The notes beneath the pieces were generated by a model. It saw nothing but the letters and a program-made list of their open reading frames with translations. It searched no databases and had not been told where the DNA came from. Below, piece by piece: positions 30,001-38,457 of a DNA stretch of 46,220 nt. Every line of letters begins with the position of its first letter. Within the stretch, counting starts at the first letter, position 1. Where the stretch lies: positions 1 through 46,220 of the forward strand of contig CALHMG010000225.1 of the NCBI GenBank assembly GCA_938034705.1, written 5' to 3'. Both the position numbers and the translations under genes were made by a program. The stretch comes from an uncultured Gammaproteobacteria bacterium. Its GTDB lineage: Bacteria; Pseudomonadota; Gammaproteobacteria; Arenicellales; CALHMG01.

Positions 30001-31155
30001 CGTCGGCGCGCGCGCGATCAACGGATCTTTGGTCACGACCTGGGCATCGCGTCTTTTTGCCGTTACTGCTCGATACGCGGGAAGACGCTGATCGCCTGAT
30101 ACATGAACAAAATCATAGGGCAGCGCAGCCGACGTCGCCGCATCGGTGCCGAGGACCATCAAAAAGGAATTCGCGACATCGCCAACCACACCGGCTTCGG
30201 CCATACCGGCCCAAAGCGCAGATTCGTCAGCACCGGGTTCAAATGGCGCCACATAGTCTCGACTGGAAAAATCTGCCAGAAGCTGCACCCGTTCAGGCCG
30301 TTCTTCAAGCCAGTCACCGCGCACTACAACGGACGGCACCTTGTAGTCCGGGACCGGATAACAGAATTCAACGTTGGCGATCCCCGCCTGCGCCACAAGC
30401 TCCCGCCATTCAGATCGAGTATAGGTTCTGATCCCCGCCTCGTCCGGGTAGCCATAGACCCCGGTCATGCGCTTGGCATAGTGATCCTCGTGCGCACCGA
30501 GCAGATACTTCAGACCCGTGCGATTCTCGATCGCAACGATGATGACACCATCATCGGTGAGCGCTTCTCGTGCCCGTCTGAGCATGCTTACCACGGCTTC
30601 TTCGTGGCTCGTCGCGCTTTCAAGAAACCTGCCCGCATACTCCAGCACACCGACAAACAGGACGGCGTCGTATGCGCCGCGAGGCAACTCAATATCGTTG
30701 TAGTTCATGCACGTGATCTGAACGTTGTCCAGATCTTGCGTGCGTCTGGCCGCGAGCCCCGCCCGGACCCGTGATCCTTCGATTGAATCAACCTGAACGC
30801 CCTGCTCGCCAAGATATCTGCTGATGGCGCCGCAGCCGCACCCTGGCTCAAGAACGCGCTTCAGCGTCTTGCCCGCATCCAGAATTCGCAGCAAATTCCC
30901 TCGGCGGTAGCTCAGGTGATACTCGCTCGGCCAGTCCTGTATGCGCTGCTCAAGCTCGGGCGATGCACTGGTGCGATCAACGGCGGACTCTAACGCCTGC
31001 GTTAACAGGGCCTCGGCATCGGCGCCGTCTGAGTAACCGAACTCCTTAAGCTCGGCATCGGCAGGCACCCAGACGCCATCATCGCCAAGCACAAGTCGAT
31101 TGACGTCAGCGAGGTGCGGCGCTGGTGCTCGAGTTTTCCCTGAAGACTCCGTCAC
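27019..31155 (-). CDS. Multidomain methyltransferase, kinase-like, coiled-coil and double GT2 enzyme
   Basis: The 1378-residue protein shows, in order: a class I SAM methyltransferase (about 70-270) with EPGCGCG (103-109); a kinase-like segment (about 345-540) with hinge EGLTL (402-406), catalytic-loop NLDLLPAN (446-453) and IIDREW (464-469); a beta-rich part (about 560-700); a coiled coil (about 716-745); and two GT2 domains (about 848-1090 with FFDHDDE, and 1103-1378 with LLNNDVE). Asp448, Asn453 and Asp466 have the 5- and 13-residue spacings of Asp166, Asn171 and Asp184 in protein kinase A. WsaE of Geobacillus combines a methylase with two transferases; WbdD of E. coli combines methylase, kinase and coiled coil. 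The start is a GTG directly after the wzt stop. Extending and capping the glycan is inferred. Confidence 0.88.
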   Translation of the reverse strand: MTESSGKTRAPAPHLADVNRLVLGDDGVWVPADAELKEFGYSDGADAEALLTQALESAVDRTSASPELEQRIQDWPSEYHLSYRRGNLLRILDAGKTLKRVLEPGCGCGAISRYLGEQGVQVDSIEGSRVRAGLAARRTQDLDNVQITCMNYNDIELPRGAYDAVLFVGVLEYAGRFLESATSHEEAVVSMLRRAREALTDDGVIIVAIENRTGLKYLLGAHEDHYAKRMTGVYGYPDEAGIRTYTRSEWRELVAQAGIANVEFCYPVPDYKVPSVVVRGDWLEERPERVQLLADFSSRDYVAPFEPGADESALWAGMAEAGVVGDVANSFLMVLGTDAATSAALPYDFVHVSGDQRLPAYRAVTAKRRDAQVVTKDPLIARAPTPQSDWLTQRLDQTRWIEGLTLATVWKRDIESHAGFGKFAAHVESFRKLVARSLEDSELKDNLDLLPANVVMDDDGVARIIDREWRTSRELETDYLVFRGLVYFFANETESFRILNKELGTHTLRQLIGRIFRDSDADFVQNAERWVSLEDEFQAQVCGDLKSVSLADALDRGPDDERFESRLYWSVAGEDTSMSASLMQSAVVGGARQKFRYELPKDVRSLQRLRFDPAERAGVFHLSKFTVSRASGTGKSISYASSEIAQHANLINIDRITGVEHDAFVATTDDPVFDIDVAREFSAPDDDRIIVEVELDWPSGDQSPQARDSLIVNNRDLRYELARARSEVTRLSALAEELKMLKGSRVWRAAQWSRHLWYRRLPAKIPGFGRFVSAVSGAGVRTRLAALKNGKLKTALTPPGKRVAPVAARQGVDANRDVAYEALRQRTALDDAARSKIRAEISTMARRPLISIVMPVYNVAPQWLEQAVASVTAQLYDNYELILVDDCSPSQETRAAIDRIHHPRVTVRRLESNLNISGATNQAIRMASGEYIAFFDHDDELTEDALFEVVRAINAKDPDAIYSDEDFISPEGRLINPHFKPDFSTDLLLSHNYITHLTVVRKTLVDELEGLRSKYDGAQDYDFWLRLSERTDSIYHIPRVLYHWRMLEASTSMVAEAKPAALEASRLALVDAMERRGIRGEVLHANIPYFFRIKRDLIQDPAPLVSIVVPFKDKPEFLDSCLGTIIEKSTYHNFEIVGVSNNSEDPQTHARMAELASRDPRVRFVEHNIPFNFSALVNEGVRHSRGEYVVLLNNDVEIITWDWIEAMLEHAQRPEVGVVGGKLYYDNNTVQHAGIIVGIGGYAGHPHKHYGARRAGYFNRAHIQHNLSALTGAFLMVRKEVYEDVGGFNEDQFKVACNDVDFCLRVVESGLNNIFTPYAAGYHYESSSRGYEDTPEKQERFEREKKAFSERHAVILASGDPYYNPNLSLDNEHFGIRL

Positions 31156-32529
31156 CTAGGCTCGCTCCTGTTCAATCACGGTCGCTGATGAGGCGTGCTC
31201 GGTGATATCAAGCTCAAGATCCACAACTCCAAAGTCCTTACCCGGTCCGTCCACATGTACGTGGATCAGGTCGTAACGTCGATCAACAGCATTGTTATCA
31301 ACCTCGTCATCGTCAACCGCAACACCAAGGGAGATAAAGTAGTCTCCGGGCAGCAGACCTGCCTTGAACGTGAACCCGACCGTCGTCGTGGAGCCTGGTT
31401 CGGATGAGAAAACCTGCTGTTCTCGCGCCCGTGTGTTGGCGCCGAACAGCGTGATCCCGTCGACAGTTTTGACGGTCAAACCATAGATGAGCTCACTCAT
31501 GTGCGCGTCGAACGCGACTCGCATGAAAATTTCGACCGTCTCGCCCTGCTGAATGACAAGAACGTCGTCTTCGCCCGCCGAACGAATCATGTAGTCCGTG
31601 ATTTTCGCTCGACCGTCACCCCACCGATGTTCTGATGTGTTGTAGCCTTTGCGCCTTACGCAGTAGTCGCGCGATGTGTCGAGTCGCAGTCCGTATTCAT
31701 CAGTCGCGGCCTCGATCGCGGCGACGTCTTCGGGCGCGTCAAGCGCAGCATTGCCATCTTGCTGATCAGCGGCGGCAGGATTGAAAAGCAGGTTCAGGTA
31801 CTCGTGCACAACCTTGCGCGGTTCGCCCACCGATTTGACGACGCCAGAATCGAGAAAAATCGCGCGATCACAGTGGGCACGCACAAGTTCGGTTGAATGA
31901 GTGACGAACATGATGGTTTTGCCTTCTGCCTTCAGCTCGTCAAATTTGCGATAGCACTTTCGCTGAAAACGAATATCGCCAACCGCGAGGGCCTCGTCGA
32001 CAATCAGCAGTTCCGGATCCATGTTGATCGCAACGGCAAAAGCCAGGCGTACGAACATGCCGCTGGAATACGTCTTTACCGCCTGATCGACGTGGCTGCC
32101 GATGCCTGCGAAATCGAGAATCTCCGGCAGCTTTTTGTCGATTTCCAGACGAGATTTTCCAAGAATGCTTCCGTTCAGATAAACGTTCTCTCGACCGGTG
32201 AATTCCGGATTAAAACCTGCGCCAAGTTCCAGCAAAGCGCTGATTGGACCGGCTACCGCCACCTCACCCTCTGTAGGTGTGAGCGTCCCACAGATGATTT
32301 CGAGAAGCGTCGACTTCCCCGACCCGTTTTTTCCGACTACGCCGACGGTCTCACCTCGATACACATCGAACTCGACGTCTTTCAGGGCCCAGAACTCGGT
32401 ATAGCGTTTGCGGGAACTAACCGACAGCAGCTGACGAATACGGTCAGCGGGCCGGGCGAATATCTGATAGCGCTTGCTGAGCCCGCGTACGCGGACGATC
32501 TGCTCGGGTCGCATGGGCTCAAAGGACAT
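31156..32529 (-). CDS. wzt: O-antigen ABC transporter ATP-binding protein with C-terminal glycan-binding domain (Wzt)
   Basis: From the ATG at 32529 the protein has 457 residues. The ATPase part shows Walker A GKNGSGKST (66-74), the signature YSSGM (154-158) and Walker B LLIVDEAL (174-181). A linker (about 245-300) leads to a beta-sandwich (about 300-448) with MRVAFDAHMSELIYGLTV and LPGDYFISLGV, typical of the Wzt carbohydrate-binding domain that recognises the modified non-reducing end of finished O-chains. The ATG overlaps wzm by 11 bp and has GGAGG ten bases upstream. A longer reading to 32640 begins with residues unlike any ABC protein. The gene after it encodes the presumed capping enzyme. 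Confidence 0.93.
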   Translation of the reverse strand: MSFEPMRPEQIVRVRGLSKRYQIFARPADRIRQLLSVSSRKRYTEFWALKDVEFDVYRGETVGVVGKNGSGKSTLLEIICGTLTPTEGEVAVAGPISALLELGAGFNPEFTGRENVYLNGSILGKSRLEIDKKLPEILDFAGIGSHVDQAVKTYSSGMFVRLAFAVAINMDPELLIVDEALAVGDIRFQRKCYRKFDELKAEGKTIMFVTHSTELVRAHCDRAIFLDSGVVKSVGEPRKVVHEYLNLLFNPAAADQQDGNAALDAPEDVAAIEAATDEYGLRLDTSRDYCVRRKGYNTSEHRWGDGRAKITDYMIRSAGEDDVLVIQQGETVEIFMRVAFDAHMSELIYGLTVKTVDGITLFGANTRAREQQVFSSEPGSTTTVGFTFKAGLLPGDYFISLGVAVDDDEVDNNAVDRRYDLIHVHVDGPGKDFGVVDLELDITEHASSATVIEQERA

Positions 32530-33388
32530 CGGCGAAGCCTCCGCGCATCCGTTGAAACAAGCTGAGACCAAGCCACGCGACGACAAGCGCCACCAGCGAA
32601 TAGATTCCCAGAATCCAGAAATCCGGCAGCTGCCCGTCAAGCACCACTTTTCGCAGCTGCGTAATGATCACCGTCAACGGATTAAGATAAATCAGCTTCT
32701 GGGCAAACGCCGGGAGCTGCTCGATCTGATAAAACACCGGGCTCAGAAACAACAAGGCTGTAGTCAACACACCCATCACCTGACCAATGTCACGCACGTA
32801 CACCGAAAGCGCGGCCACGATCCACACCAGCCCCGCAGCAAGCAATGCGATTGGCAGAAAAACGACGGGAACGAAAACCAGCGTCCACTGAATCTCGTGT
32901 GTCACGAAGAGGTTGAAAAGCACCAGCACCAGCAAACTCATCGCCGTCTGAAAAAGCGCGCCGCCAACCGCAATCCACGGAAGCGACTGCAAAGGAAACA
33001 CAACCTTCTTGACGTACTGGACGTTGCCCACGACAAGCATGGGCCCACGGTTAAGACATTCGGAAAAAAACTGATGACAGATCAGGCCGGCAAACAACCA
33101 GACTGGAAAACTGCCCGCCGGACTACCACGTTCCACGCCACGCATCTGGAAGACCACACCAAACACGAACGTATAGACCGCCAGCATCAGAATCGGCGAA
33201 CACAGAGACCAGGCCATACCCAGAACGGAGCCACGATAGCGCCCGGCCACCGCACGGCGAGTCATCTGGTACACAAGACCGGTGTGTTCAGTCAGTGATC
33301 TGACCACATCCATAAGGCGCACGCGAACATGAGACTCCGCCTCAGGTCGCCGGGTCTGAACCTTGGGTGTTGGATTGACGCTGCTCAT
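32519..33388 (-). CDS. wzm: O-antigen ABC transporter permease (Wzm)
   Basis: The 289-residue ABC-2 type permease has an N-terminal amphipathic region, then YRGSVLGMAWSLCSPILMLAVY and about six membrane helices, and ends with LSLFQRMRGGFADVL. It would form the channel with Wzt for undecaprenyl-linked glycan. It is the first gene after a 115-bp gap downstream of rmlA, so a promoter may lie there. A Wzx flippase is absent from the window, which supports this transporter as the export route. Confidence 0.93.
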   Translation of the reverse strand: MSSVNPTPKVQTRRPEAESHVRVRLMDVVRSLTEHTGLVYQMTRRAVAGRYRGSVLGMAWSLCSPILMLAVYTFVFGVVFQMRGVERGSPAGSFPVWLFAGLICHQFFSECLNRGPMLVVGNVQYVKKVVFPLQSLPWIAVGGALFQTAMSLLVLVLFNLFVTHEIQWTLVFVPVVFLPIALLAAGLVWIVAALSVYVRDIGQVMGVLTTALLFLSPVFYQIEQLPAFAQKLIYLNPLTVIITQLRKVVLDGQLPDFWILGIYSLVALVVAWLGLSLFQRMRGGFADVL

Positions 33389-33453
33389 GGCCTGATCGCG
33401 CTGATACTCGCGCGGACATCCTGTCCTGTTTCCCTGTCATGAAGGATGCGCGA

Positions 33454-33459
33454 AGTATA
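33454..33459 (-). promoter_or_regulatory. Candidate -10 box (TATACT) ahead of wzm
   Basis: TATACT on the minus strand lies 66 bases before the wzm ATG and matches the sigma-70 -10 at five of six positions. No good -35 is seen. It could let the transporter block be transcribed separately from rmlBA. Confidence 0.35.
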
Positions 33460-33483
33460 CCCGCGAATCCGGCGTCTGCTGGT

Positions 33484-33497
33484 TGCCCCGGAGGGCA
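33484..33497 (-). terminator. Small hairpin just after rmlA
   Basis: On the minus strand TGCCC and GGGCA enclose TCCG, giving a C(UCCG)G loop of the stable UNCG type. It starts six bases past the rmlA stop codon. There is no T-run after it, so it may be an mRNA end-protecting stem or weak attenuator rather than a terminator. Confidence 0.3.
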
Positions 33498-33503
33498 GCT
33501 GCG

Positions 33504-34394
33504 CTATTTCATCGCCACCAGGCGCTGCAGATACTGTCCGTAGCCGTTTTTGCTCATCGGTTCGGCAAGTTTAAGCAGCGTTTCATCATCGATGTAACCC
33601 ATGCGCCACGAGATCTCCTCAGGGCTGCACACTTTCATGCCCTGTCGTTTTTCGATCGTCGCGATAAAACTTGCCGCTTCGAGCAGGCTGTCATGGGTGC
33701 CGGTATCCAGCCAGGCCATGCCGCGCCCCATCACCTCCACCGATAATTTGTCTCGATCAAGGTAGACCTTGTTGACGTCGGTGATCTCAAGCTCACCTCG
33801 TGCTGACGGCTCGATATTTCTCGCAATATCCACGACGTCGTTATCGTAGAAATACAGCCCGGTAACCGCGTAATGTGATTTCGGATTCGTTGGCTTTTCT
33901 TCAAGATCCACGGCCTTACCGCTGTCGTCAAACGCGACTACGCCGTAGCGCTCAGGATCCTGAACGGGATAAGCAAACACGGTTGCGCCGTCGGTTCGAT
34001 TGGACGCACTCTGGAGAAGGTCACTCAGATGGTGTCCGTAGAAAAGGTTGTCGCCCAGTATCAGCGTACTCGGTGCGTTACCGATAAATTCCGAGCCAAT
34101 CACGAACGCCTGTGCGAGTCCGTCCGGCGACGGCTGAATCGCATAAGAAAGATTGATACCCCATGCCGACCCGTCACCCAGCAGCTGCTCAAATCGTGGC
34201 GTGTCCTGAGGCGTTGAGATAATCAGAATATCGCGAATGCCGGACAGCAGAAGAATTGACAGCGGATAATAGATCATCGGCTTGTCGTAAACCGGCAGCA
34301 GCTGTTTTGATACCGAATGCGTGACCGGCCACAAACGTGTGCCCGACCCGCCGGCGAGAATGATGCCGCGTCGTGCTGGACTGTTGCCGCTCAT
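33504..34394 (-). CDS. rmlA: Glucose-1-phosphate thymidylyltransferase
   Basis: RmlA (RfbA) makes dTDP-glucose from glucose-1-phosphate and dTTP. The 296-residue length is normal. The signature [22 protein letters not shown] opens the protein, followed by [20 protein letters not shown] and [21 protein letters not shown]. The ATG overlaps the rmlB stop by four bases. Together with RmlB it gives dTDP-4-keto-6-deoxyglucose. The downstream enzymes RmlC and RmlD are not in the window. Confidence 0.97.
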   Translation of the reverse strand: MSGNSPARRGIILAGGSGTRLWPVTHSVSKQLLPVYDKPMIYYPLSILLLSGIRDILIISTPQDTPRFEQLLGDGSAWGINLSYAIQPSPDGLAQAFVIGSEFIGNAPSTLILGDNLFYGHHLSDLLQSASNRTDGATVFAYPVQDPERYGVVAFDDSGKAVDLEEKPTNPKSHYAVTGLYFYDNDVVDIARNIEPSARGELEITDVNKVYLDRDKLSVEVMGRGMAWLDTGTHDSLLEAASFIATIEKRQGMKVCSPEEISWRMGYIDDETLLKLAEPMSKNGYGQYLQRLVAMK

Positions 34395-35452
34395 GATGCG
34401 ACTCCCAGACGCTCACCGGTATAGGATCCATCAAGAACGGAATTGACCCACGCCTGATTCTCGAGATACCAGTCGACCGTCTTGCCGAGGCCGGTTGCCA
34501 GAGTCTCGGCCGGCTCCCAGCCCAGTTCGTTCTTGATCTTGCTGGCGTCGATTGCGTAACGCATGTCGTGGCCTGGTCGATCGGCAACAAACGTAATCTG
34601 GTCAGCGTATTGCTTGCCGTCGTTGCGCGGCCGTCGATCGTCGAGCACCGCACACAGAGTCTTAACCAGATCGAGATTGGTGTGTTCGGCATTGCCGCCT
34701 ACATTGTAGGTTTCGCCCGGGCGCGCTTTTGCAACGATCGTGTAGAGCGCATCGGCGTGGTCGTCGACGTACAGCCAGTCGCGGATGTTGTCACCTTTGC
34801 CGTAAATCGGAATCGGCTCTCCCGCCAGGGCCTTGGTCAAAACCACCGGGATCAGCTTCTCCGGAAACTGATAGGGGCCGTAATTGTTCGAACAGTTCGA
34901 GACCACCGTTGGAAGACCGAATGTGTGGTGCCACGCGCGAACAAGATGATCGGACGATGCCTTGCTCGCCGAATACGGAGAGTTCGGCGCATAGGCGGTG
35001 GTCTCTGTAAAAAGCCCCGTCGCGCCAAGAGATCCGAAAACCTCGTCGGTTGAAATATGATGAAAGCGAAACTTGTCTTTGCGAGCACCGTTCAGCGTTG
35101 ACCACCAGTCCCGTGCGGCTTCGAGCATCGCGTAGGTGCCAACGATATTGGTTTCAATAAAGTCTGCGGGACCATCAATCGAACGATCGACATGAGACTC
35201 AGCCGCCAGATGCATGACGGCATCGGGCTTGTATTTGTGCATCGCCGCCGTGATCGCTTTCACGTCGCAGACGTCAATCTGTTCGAATGTGTAGCGATCG
35301 TTGTCAAGAAACGGCCGAATAGTCTCGGGGTTGCCGGCATACGTCAGCTTGTCAACGTTAATAACGCGGCTTGTCGTATTACTCAACAAGTGGCGAATGA
35401 CAGAGGAGCCGATAAAACCGGCACCACCGGTCACGAGTACGCAATCGAACAT
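34391..35452 (-). CDS. rmlB: dTDP-glucose 4,6-dehydratase
   Basis: RmlB (RfbB) dehydrates dTDP-glucose to the 4-keto-6-deoxy sugar. From the ATG at 35452 it has 353 residues, with [10 protein letters not shown] near the N-terminus, [19 protein letters not shown] and the YSASK catalytic pair, plus [14 protein letters not shown]. The frame stays open upstream to 35587, but those 45 residues do not look like the family. It opens the second block of the locus after a 462-bp gene-free gap. Confidence 0.96.
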   Translation of the reverse strand: MFDCVLVTGGAGFIGSSVIRHLLSNTTSRVINVDKLTYAGNPETIRPFLDNDRYTFEQIDVCDVKAITAAMHKYKPDAVMHLAAESHVDRSIDGPADFIETNIVGTYAMLEAARDWWSTLNGARKDKFRFHHISTDEVFGSLGATGLFTETTAYAPNSPYSASKASSDHLVRAWHHTFGLPTVVSNCSNNYGPYQFPEKLIPVVLTKALAGEPIPIYGKGDNIRDWLYVDDHADALYTIVAKARPGETYNVGGNAEHTNLDLVKTLCAVLDDRRPRNDGKQYADQITFVADRPGHDMRYAIDASKIKNELGWEPAETLATGLGKTVDWYLENQAWVNSVLDGSYTGERLGVAS

Positions 35453-35914
35453 GAGAACAGTAGGTCCTGGAGTTGGTTCACGCGACGGGCGCGTGAGTTG
35501 ATGAACGCAGTGGTGGAAAACGAGTGACCGAGGCCGCGACGTCCCTGCCGTCGGCTCAGACGAAATGTACCCGAAAACAGCTGACAAACTGCCGAAATAG
35601 ACGCTTTCACAGCGTCCGATCGGGGCAGATTTAATGGTTGTTTCAGGCAGCCAGAGCCATCCGTACTAAGCCGCCAGGCGCCGGCAATGGCACCGCCCGG
35701 TTCCGGGTCCGTTCTGACCAGGCGCGCGTGCCTCGTAATTGCGACGATGGTGCCAGTTATTTGGCGACACCTTCAGTGAAGAATCGACTGCTCTGGCCAT
35801 TTTCCAAGCCGTTTTGCTTTCCTTTGCACCGCCTTTGCGAAATCGGCTCGAAAAAACCGAGGCTTTCGCTGCCGGCACCAGGGAAGCCTGTGGGGGCTAA
35901 CCCCGCACTGCAAC
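35453..35914. other. Gene-free gap between rmlB and wcaJ
   Basis: These 462 bp separate the two minus-strand blocks. Open frames of 70-118 residues on either strand match nothing I recognise and have no convincing ribosome site. I see a hairpin next to the wcaJ stop (35890-35908) and a short inverted repeat CCCGG-TT-CCGGG near 35697-35708. No JUMPstart/ops element is visible. The promoter of rmlB is probably here but I cannot place it confidently. Confidence 0.5.
35890..35908 (-). terminator. Hairpin just downstream of wcaJ
   Basis: On the minus strand GTGCGGG can pair with CCCCCAC across a short loop, with one mismatch. It starts six bases after the wcaJ stop. A T-run is missing, so factor-independent termination is doubtful, but it marks the end of the first block. 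Confidence 0.3.
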
Positions 35915-37312
35915 TCAGCGGCCGCGGCCGAACAGGACCACCCGGACGGTCTTCAGCAGGATCACAATATCAAGAAAGATTGAGTAGTTTTTGATGTAGA
36001 ACAGATCGTAGGCCAGCTTGTTCTCCGAATCCTCCACCGAGGCTCCGTACGGCGCAAGCACCTGAGCCCAGCCGGTCAAGCCCGGCTTGACCACACCGCG
36101 TATGTCGTAAAACGGTATTTCCTCGCGCAACGTTTTGATAAATGCGGGCCGTTCGGGTCGCGGCCCGATGAGGCTCATGTCCCCCACCAGTACGTTGTAG
36201 AGCTGCGGTATCTCGTCAATGCGAGTAGCCCTGAGAAATTTTCCAACGCGCGTAATTCGCGGATCATCTTTCTGCGCCCACCTGGCACCATCCTTCTCCG
36301 CGTCATCGACCATGGTTCTGAATTTCACTATCTCTATCTCCCGACCGCCCTGCCCGGCGCGTCGCTGGCGATAGAACAACGGCCCTTTGCTATCGAGCTT
36401 GATTGCGATGATGACGAGCGGCAACAGCGGAAGCAAAACTGTGAGAAGGACAAGCGCAACAAGAATATCGGTAGCGCGCTTTAAGACCTGGGCACTTTTG
36501 TCGTGGGCAAGCACAAACCCTTCGGACTCGAAAAACCATTTGTTGTGCAAAGACCCTACCGGCAGCTTTAGCCAATGCGCTTCGAAAAAGGCAACCATGC
36601 TCAGCACGCGCGTACCCGCCAGACGATGCTGCATCAGCTTTTCCTGGAACGAGACCGAGGCCGGATAGGTATCGCTGATAATTATCGCGGTCCAGGGTTC
36701 AGCCAGAAGTTCGTCAAGATCTTTCTCGCCCGTGTGCAGCACGGCGCCAACACGCTCGATGTCGACATCCGGCTCGCTGGACGCGCGGCTGTCGTGAATT
36801 ACGAGGTCACCCTGGGTGTTGAACTCACGAAACTGACGAAGAAATCGTCTGGTCGAGCTGTCATAGCCCAGCAACAGCCAGCGTCGGTCTGTCTCCCGGG
36901 CACGAACGCGCCGTCCCAGCAGCAATCGGATTGCACTCGCGTAGACGGCAAAGACAACGGCGCCGCCTGCCAGTCGCCCAGCCGTTGCCCCACCGAAAGA
37001 CTCCGAGGCAGCCAGGCCGTTAAGCATTATGAATTTGAGAAACACCACCACGAGCACACTGGCAACCAGCGTGGCGATAACGGCACGTATAACAGTTCGC
37101 CACTCCTGGGACGCCTGCTCGATACCGTAGGCGTCAAGAACATAAAGCGAGATTGCACCAAGCAGCACATACGCCGCGATGACGGTCAAACCCGCCTCGG
37201 ACGCGGACCCGAAGCCGATGGCAAACCATGCGACAAGAGCGAGGCCCATCATGTCCAGAACGAGAACCAGCAGGCTCGGAAAACCGCGACCGACAGACGC
37301 CGTTCTTAACAT
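35915..37312 (-). CDS. wcaJ: WcaJ-type undecaprenyl-phosphate sugar phosphotransferase
   Basis: The 465-residue polyprenyl glycosylphosphotransferase has four or five N-terminal membrane helices, a central Rossmann-like cytoplasmic domain (about 140-260) and a C-terminal bacterial sugar transferase domain. That domain opens with KRATDILVALVLLTVLLPLL and contains KFRTMVDDAEKDG, RATRIDEIPQLYNVLVGDMS, LIGPRPERPAF and VKPGLTGWAQV. Such enzymes start glycan assembly by putting a hexose-1-phosphate, often glucose or galactose, on the lipid carrier. The ATG overlaps the end of the GT4 gene. Substrate cannot be decided from sequence. Confidence 0.93.
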   Translation of the reverse strand: MLRTASVGRGFPSLLVLVLDMMGLALVAWFAIGFGSASEAGLTVIAAYVLLGAISLYVLDAYGIEQASQEWRTVIRAVIATLVASVLVVVFLKFIMLNGLAASESFGGATAGRLAGGAVVFAVYASAIRLLLGRRVRARETDRRWLLLGYDSSTRRFLRQFREFNTQGDLVIHDSRASSEPDVDIERVGAVLHTGEKDLDELLAEPWTAIIISDTYPASVSFQEKLMQHRLAGTRVLSMVAFFEAHWLKLPVGSLHNKWFFESEGFVLAHDKSAQVLKRATDILVALVLLTVLLPLLPLVIIAIKLDSKGPLFYRQRRAGQGGREIEIVKFRTMVDDAEKDGARWAQKDDPRITRVGKFLRATRIDEIPQLYNVLVGDMSLIGPRPERPAFIKTLREEIPFYDIRGVVKPGLTGWAQVLAPYGASVEDSENKLAYDLFYIKNYSIFLDIVILLKTVRVVLFGRGR

Positions 37313-38457
37313 GCATCGTCTCCTTCCGACAGTTGCTGAATACGGCCAATAATAGTGGCGTTCACAACCTTTACGTCAAAGCGCTGTTCAGCCAGACGAC
37401 GACTCGCCTTACCCATCGCCACGGCCCAGCCTGGATCGTCCGCGATACGACGCATCACATCTGCGAGCGCTTCGGTATCGCGCGGCTCAACCAGCGCGCC
37501 GTTCACGCCGTCCTGAACCGTCGTTCTGCAGCCGGCGGTATCCGTGGTCACAACAGGCCGACCGGTTGCGAGGGCTTCGAGCAAAATGCGAGGAACACCT
37601 TCTGGATAGTAGGTTGGCAACACAACCACCGAGGCCGCTTTCAGCGACGGCCTGACATCGACGAGTTCGCCCGCGTATTCGACGCAGGTTCCCTTGAGCA
37701 AAGCCGCCAGTTCAGCGGCACTCACCGCACCGGGGCCATCGACGACAGGACCCGCAAGAATGAATCGTGCCGACGGGCACGCGTCGTGTACAGCCTCGGC
37801 CGCCGCGACGAATTCGCCAATACCTTTGCTGCGAATCAGTCTGCAGACCATGAGAAACACCGGGGGGCCCGGCGGTATCGGCTGGGTGTCAAAGCGGGTG
37901 AGATCAACGCCCGAACCGTTTACCAGTGTGCATCGATCAATATCAATCATTCGCTTTTCAACAAACTGATCTCGATGTTCAACGTTCTGAAAAAACACGC
38001 CGTCGATTCCCGCAAGCGCCCGCCCGTACGCCCATCCCCCGGCGCGGCGCATGACGTCTCCCAGAACACCCTGCCTTGAAAACATGGACCCGAGGCCCGT
38101 AATCATCGCGAATCGCTGGCGCGTAGTCGCAAGCCTGGCCGCAATCGCCCCGTAGATTATCGGCTTGATCGTGAAACAAAAGAGAATATCCGGCGAGATC
38201 TTTTTGATGAGCCTTATAGTAGCGAATATCGTGCGCATCTCGGCAAACGGGTTCAGCGAATGCGCGGACATTGGAATATCGACCCATTCGACTCCGAGAT
38301 CTTTCAGTGCAGGGGTCGCCTCATCTTCCGGAGCGAGTGCAATCACCTCGAAACCTTTTCGCTGCATCTCGAGCATCAGGTCACCGCGCATGCGAACAAG
38401 ATAGTTCGATGCGTTGTAGAACATAAGCACGCGGGGTTTTGAGCTGCGGTCAGGCAC
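37306..38457 (-). CDS. GT4 family glycosyltransferase
   Basis: The 383-residue GT-B transferase opens with VLMFYNASNYLVRMRGDLML and has the donor-binding C-terminal half with MVCRLIRSKGIGEFV, VVLPTYYPEGVPRILLEALATGRPVVTTDTAGC (read in two segments) and a final Glu-rich tail. It belongs with transferases such as N-acetylgalactosamine or galactose transferases acting early on lipid-linked glycans. The start is a GTG overlapping the asnB-like stop by eight bases. It lies directly before wcaJ, so it may add the second sugar. Confidence 0.88.
   Translation of the reverse strand: MPDRSSKPRVLMFYNASNYLVRMRGDLMLEMQRKGFEVIALAPEDEATPALKDLGVEWVDIPMSAHSLNPFAEMRTIFATIRLIKKISPDILFCFTIKPIIYGAIAARLATTRQRFAMITGLGSMFSRQGVLGDVMRRAGGWAYGRALAGIDGVFFQNVEHRDQFVEKRMIDIDRCTLVNGSGVDLTRFDTQPIPPGPPVFLMVCRLIRSKGIGEFVAAAEAVHDACPSARFILAGPVVDGPGAVSAAELAALLKGTCVEYAGELVDVRPSLKAASVVVLPTYYPEGVPRILLEALATGRPVVTTDTAGCRTTVQDGVNGALVEPRDTEALADVMRRIADDPGWAVAMGKASRRLAEQRFDVKVVNATIIGRIQQLSEGDDAC

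Noticed and set aside
35638..35994. Small frames on both strands in the gap between rmlB and wcaJ
   Set aside because: They show no family features, and the plus-strand one runs into the end of wcaJ antisense.
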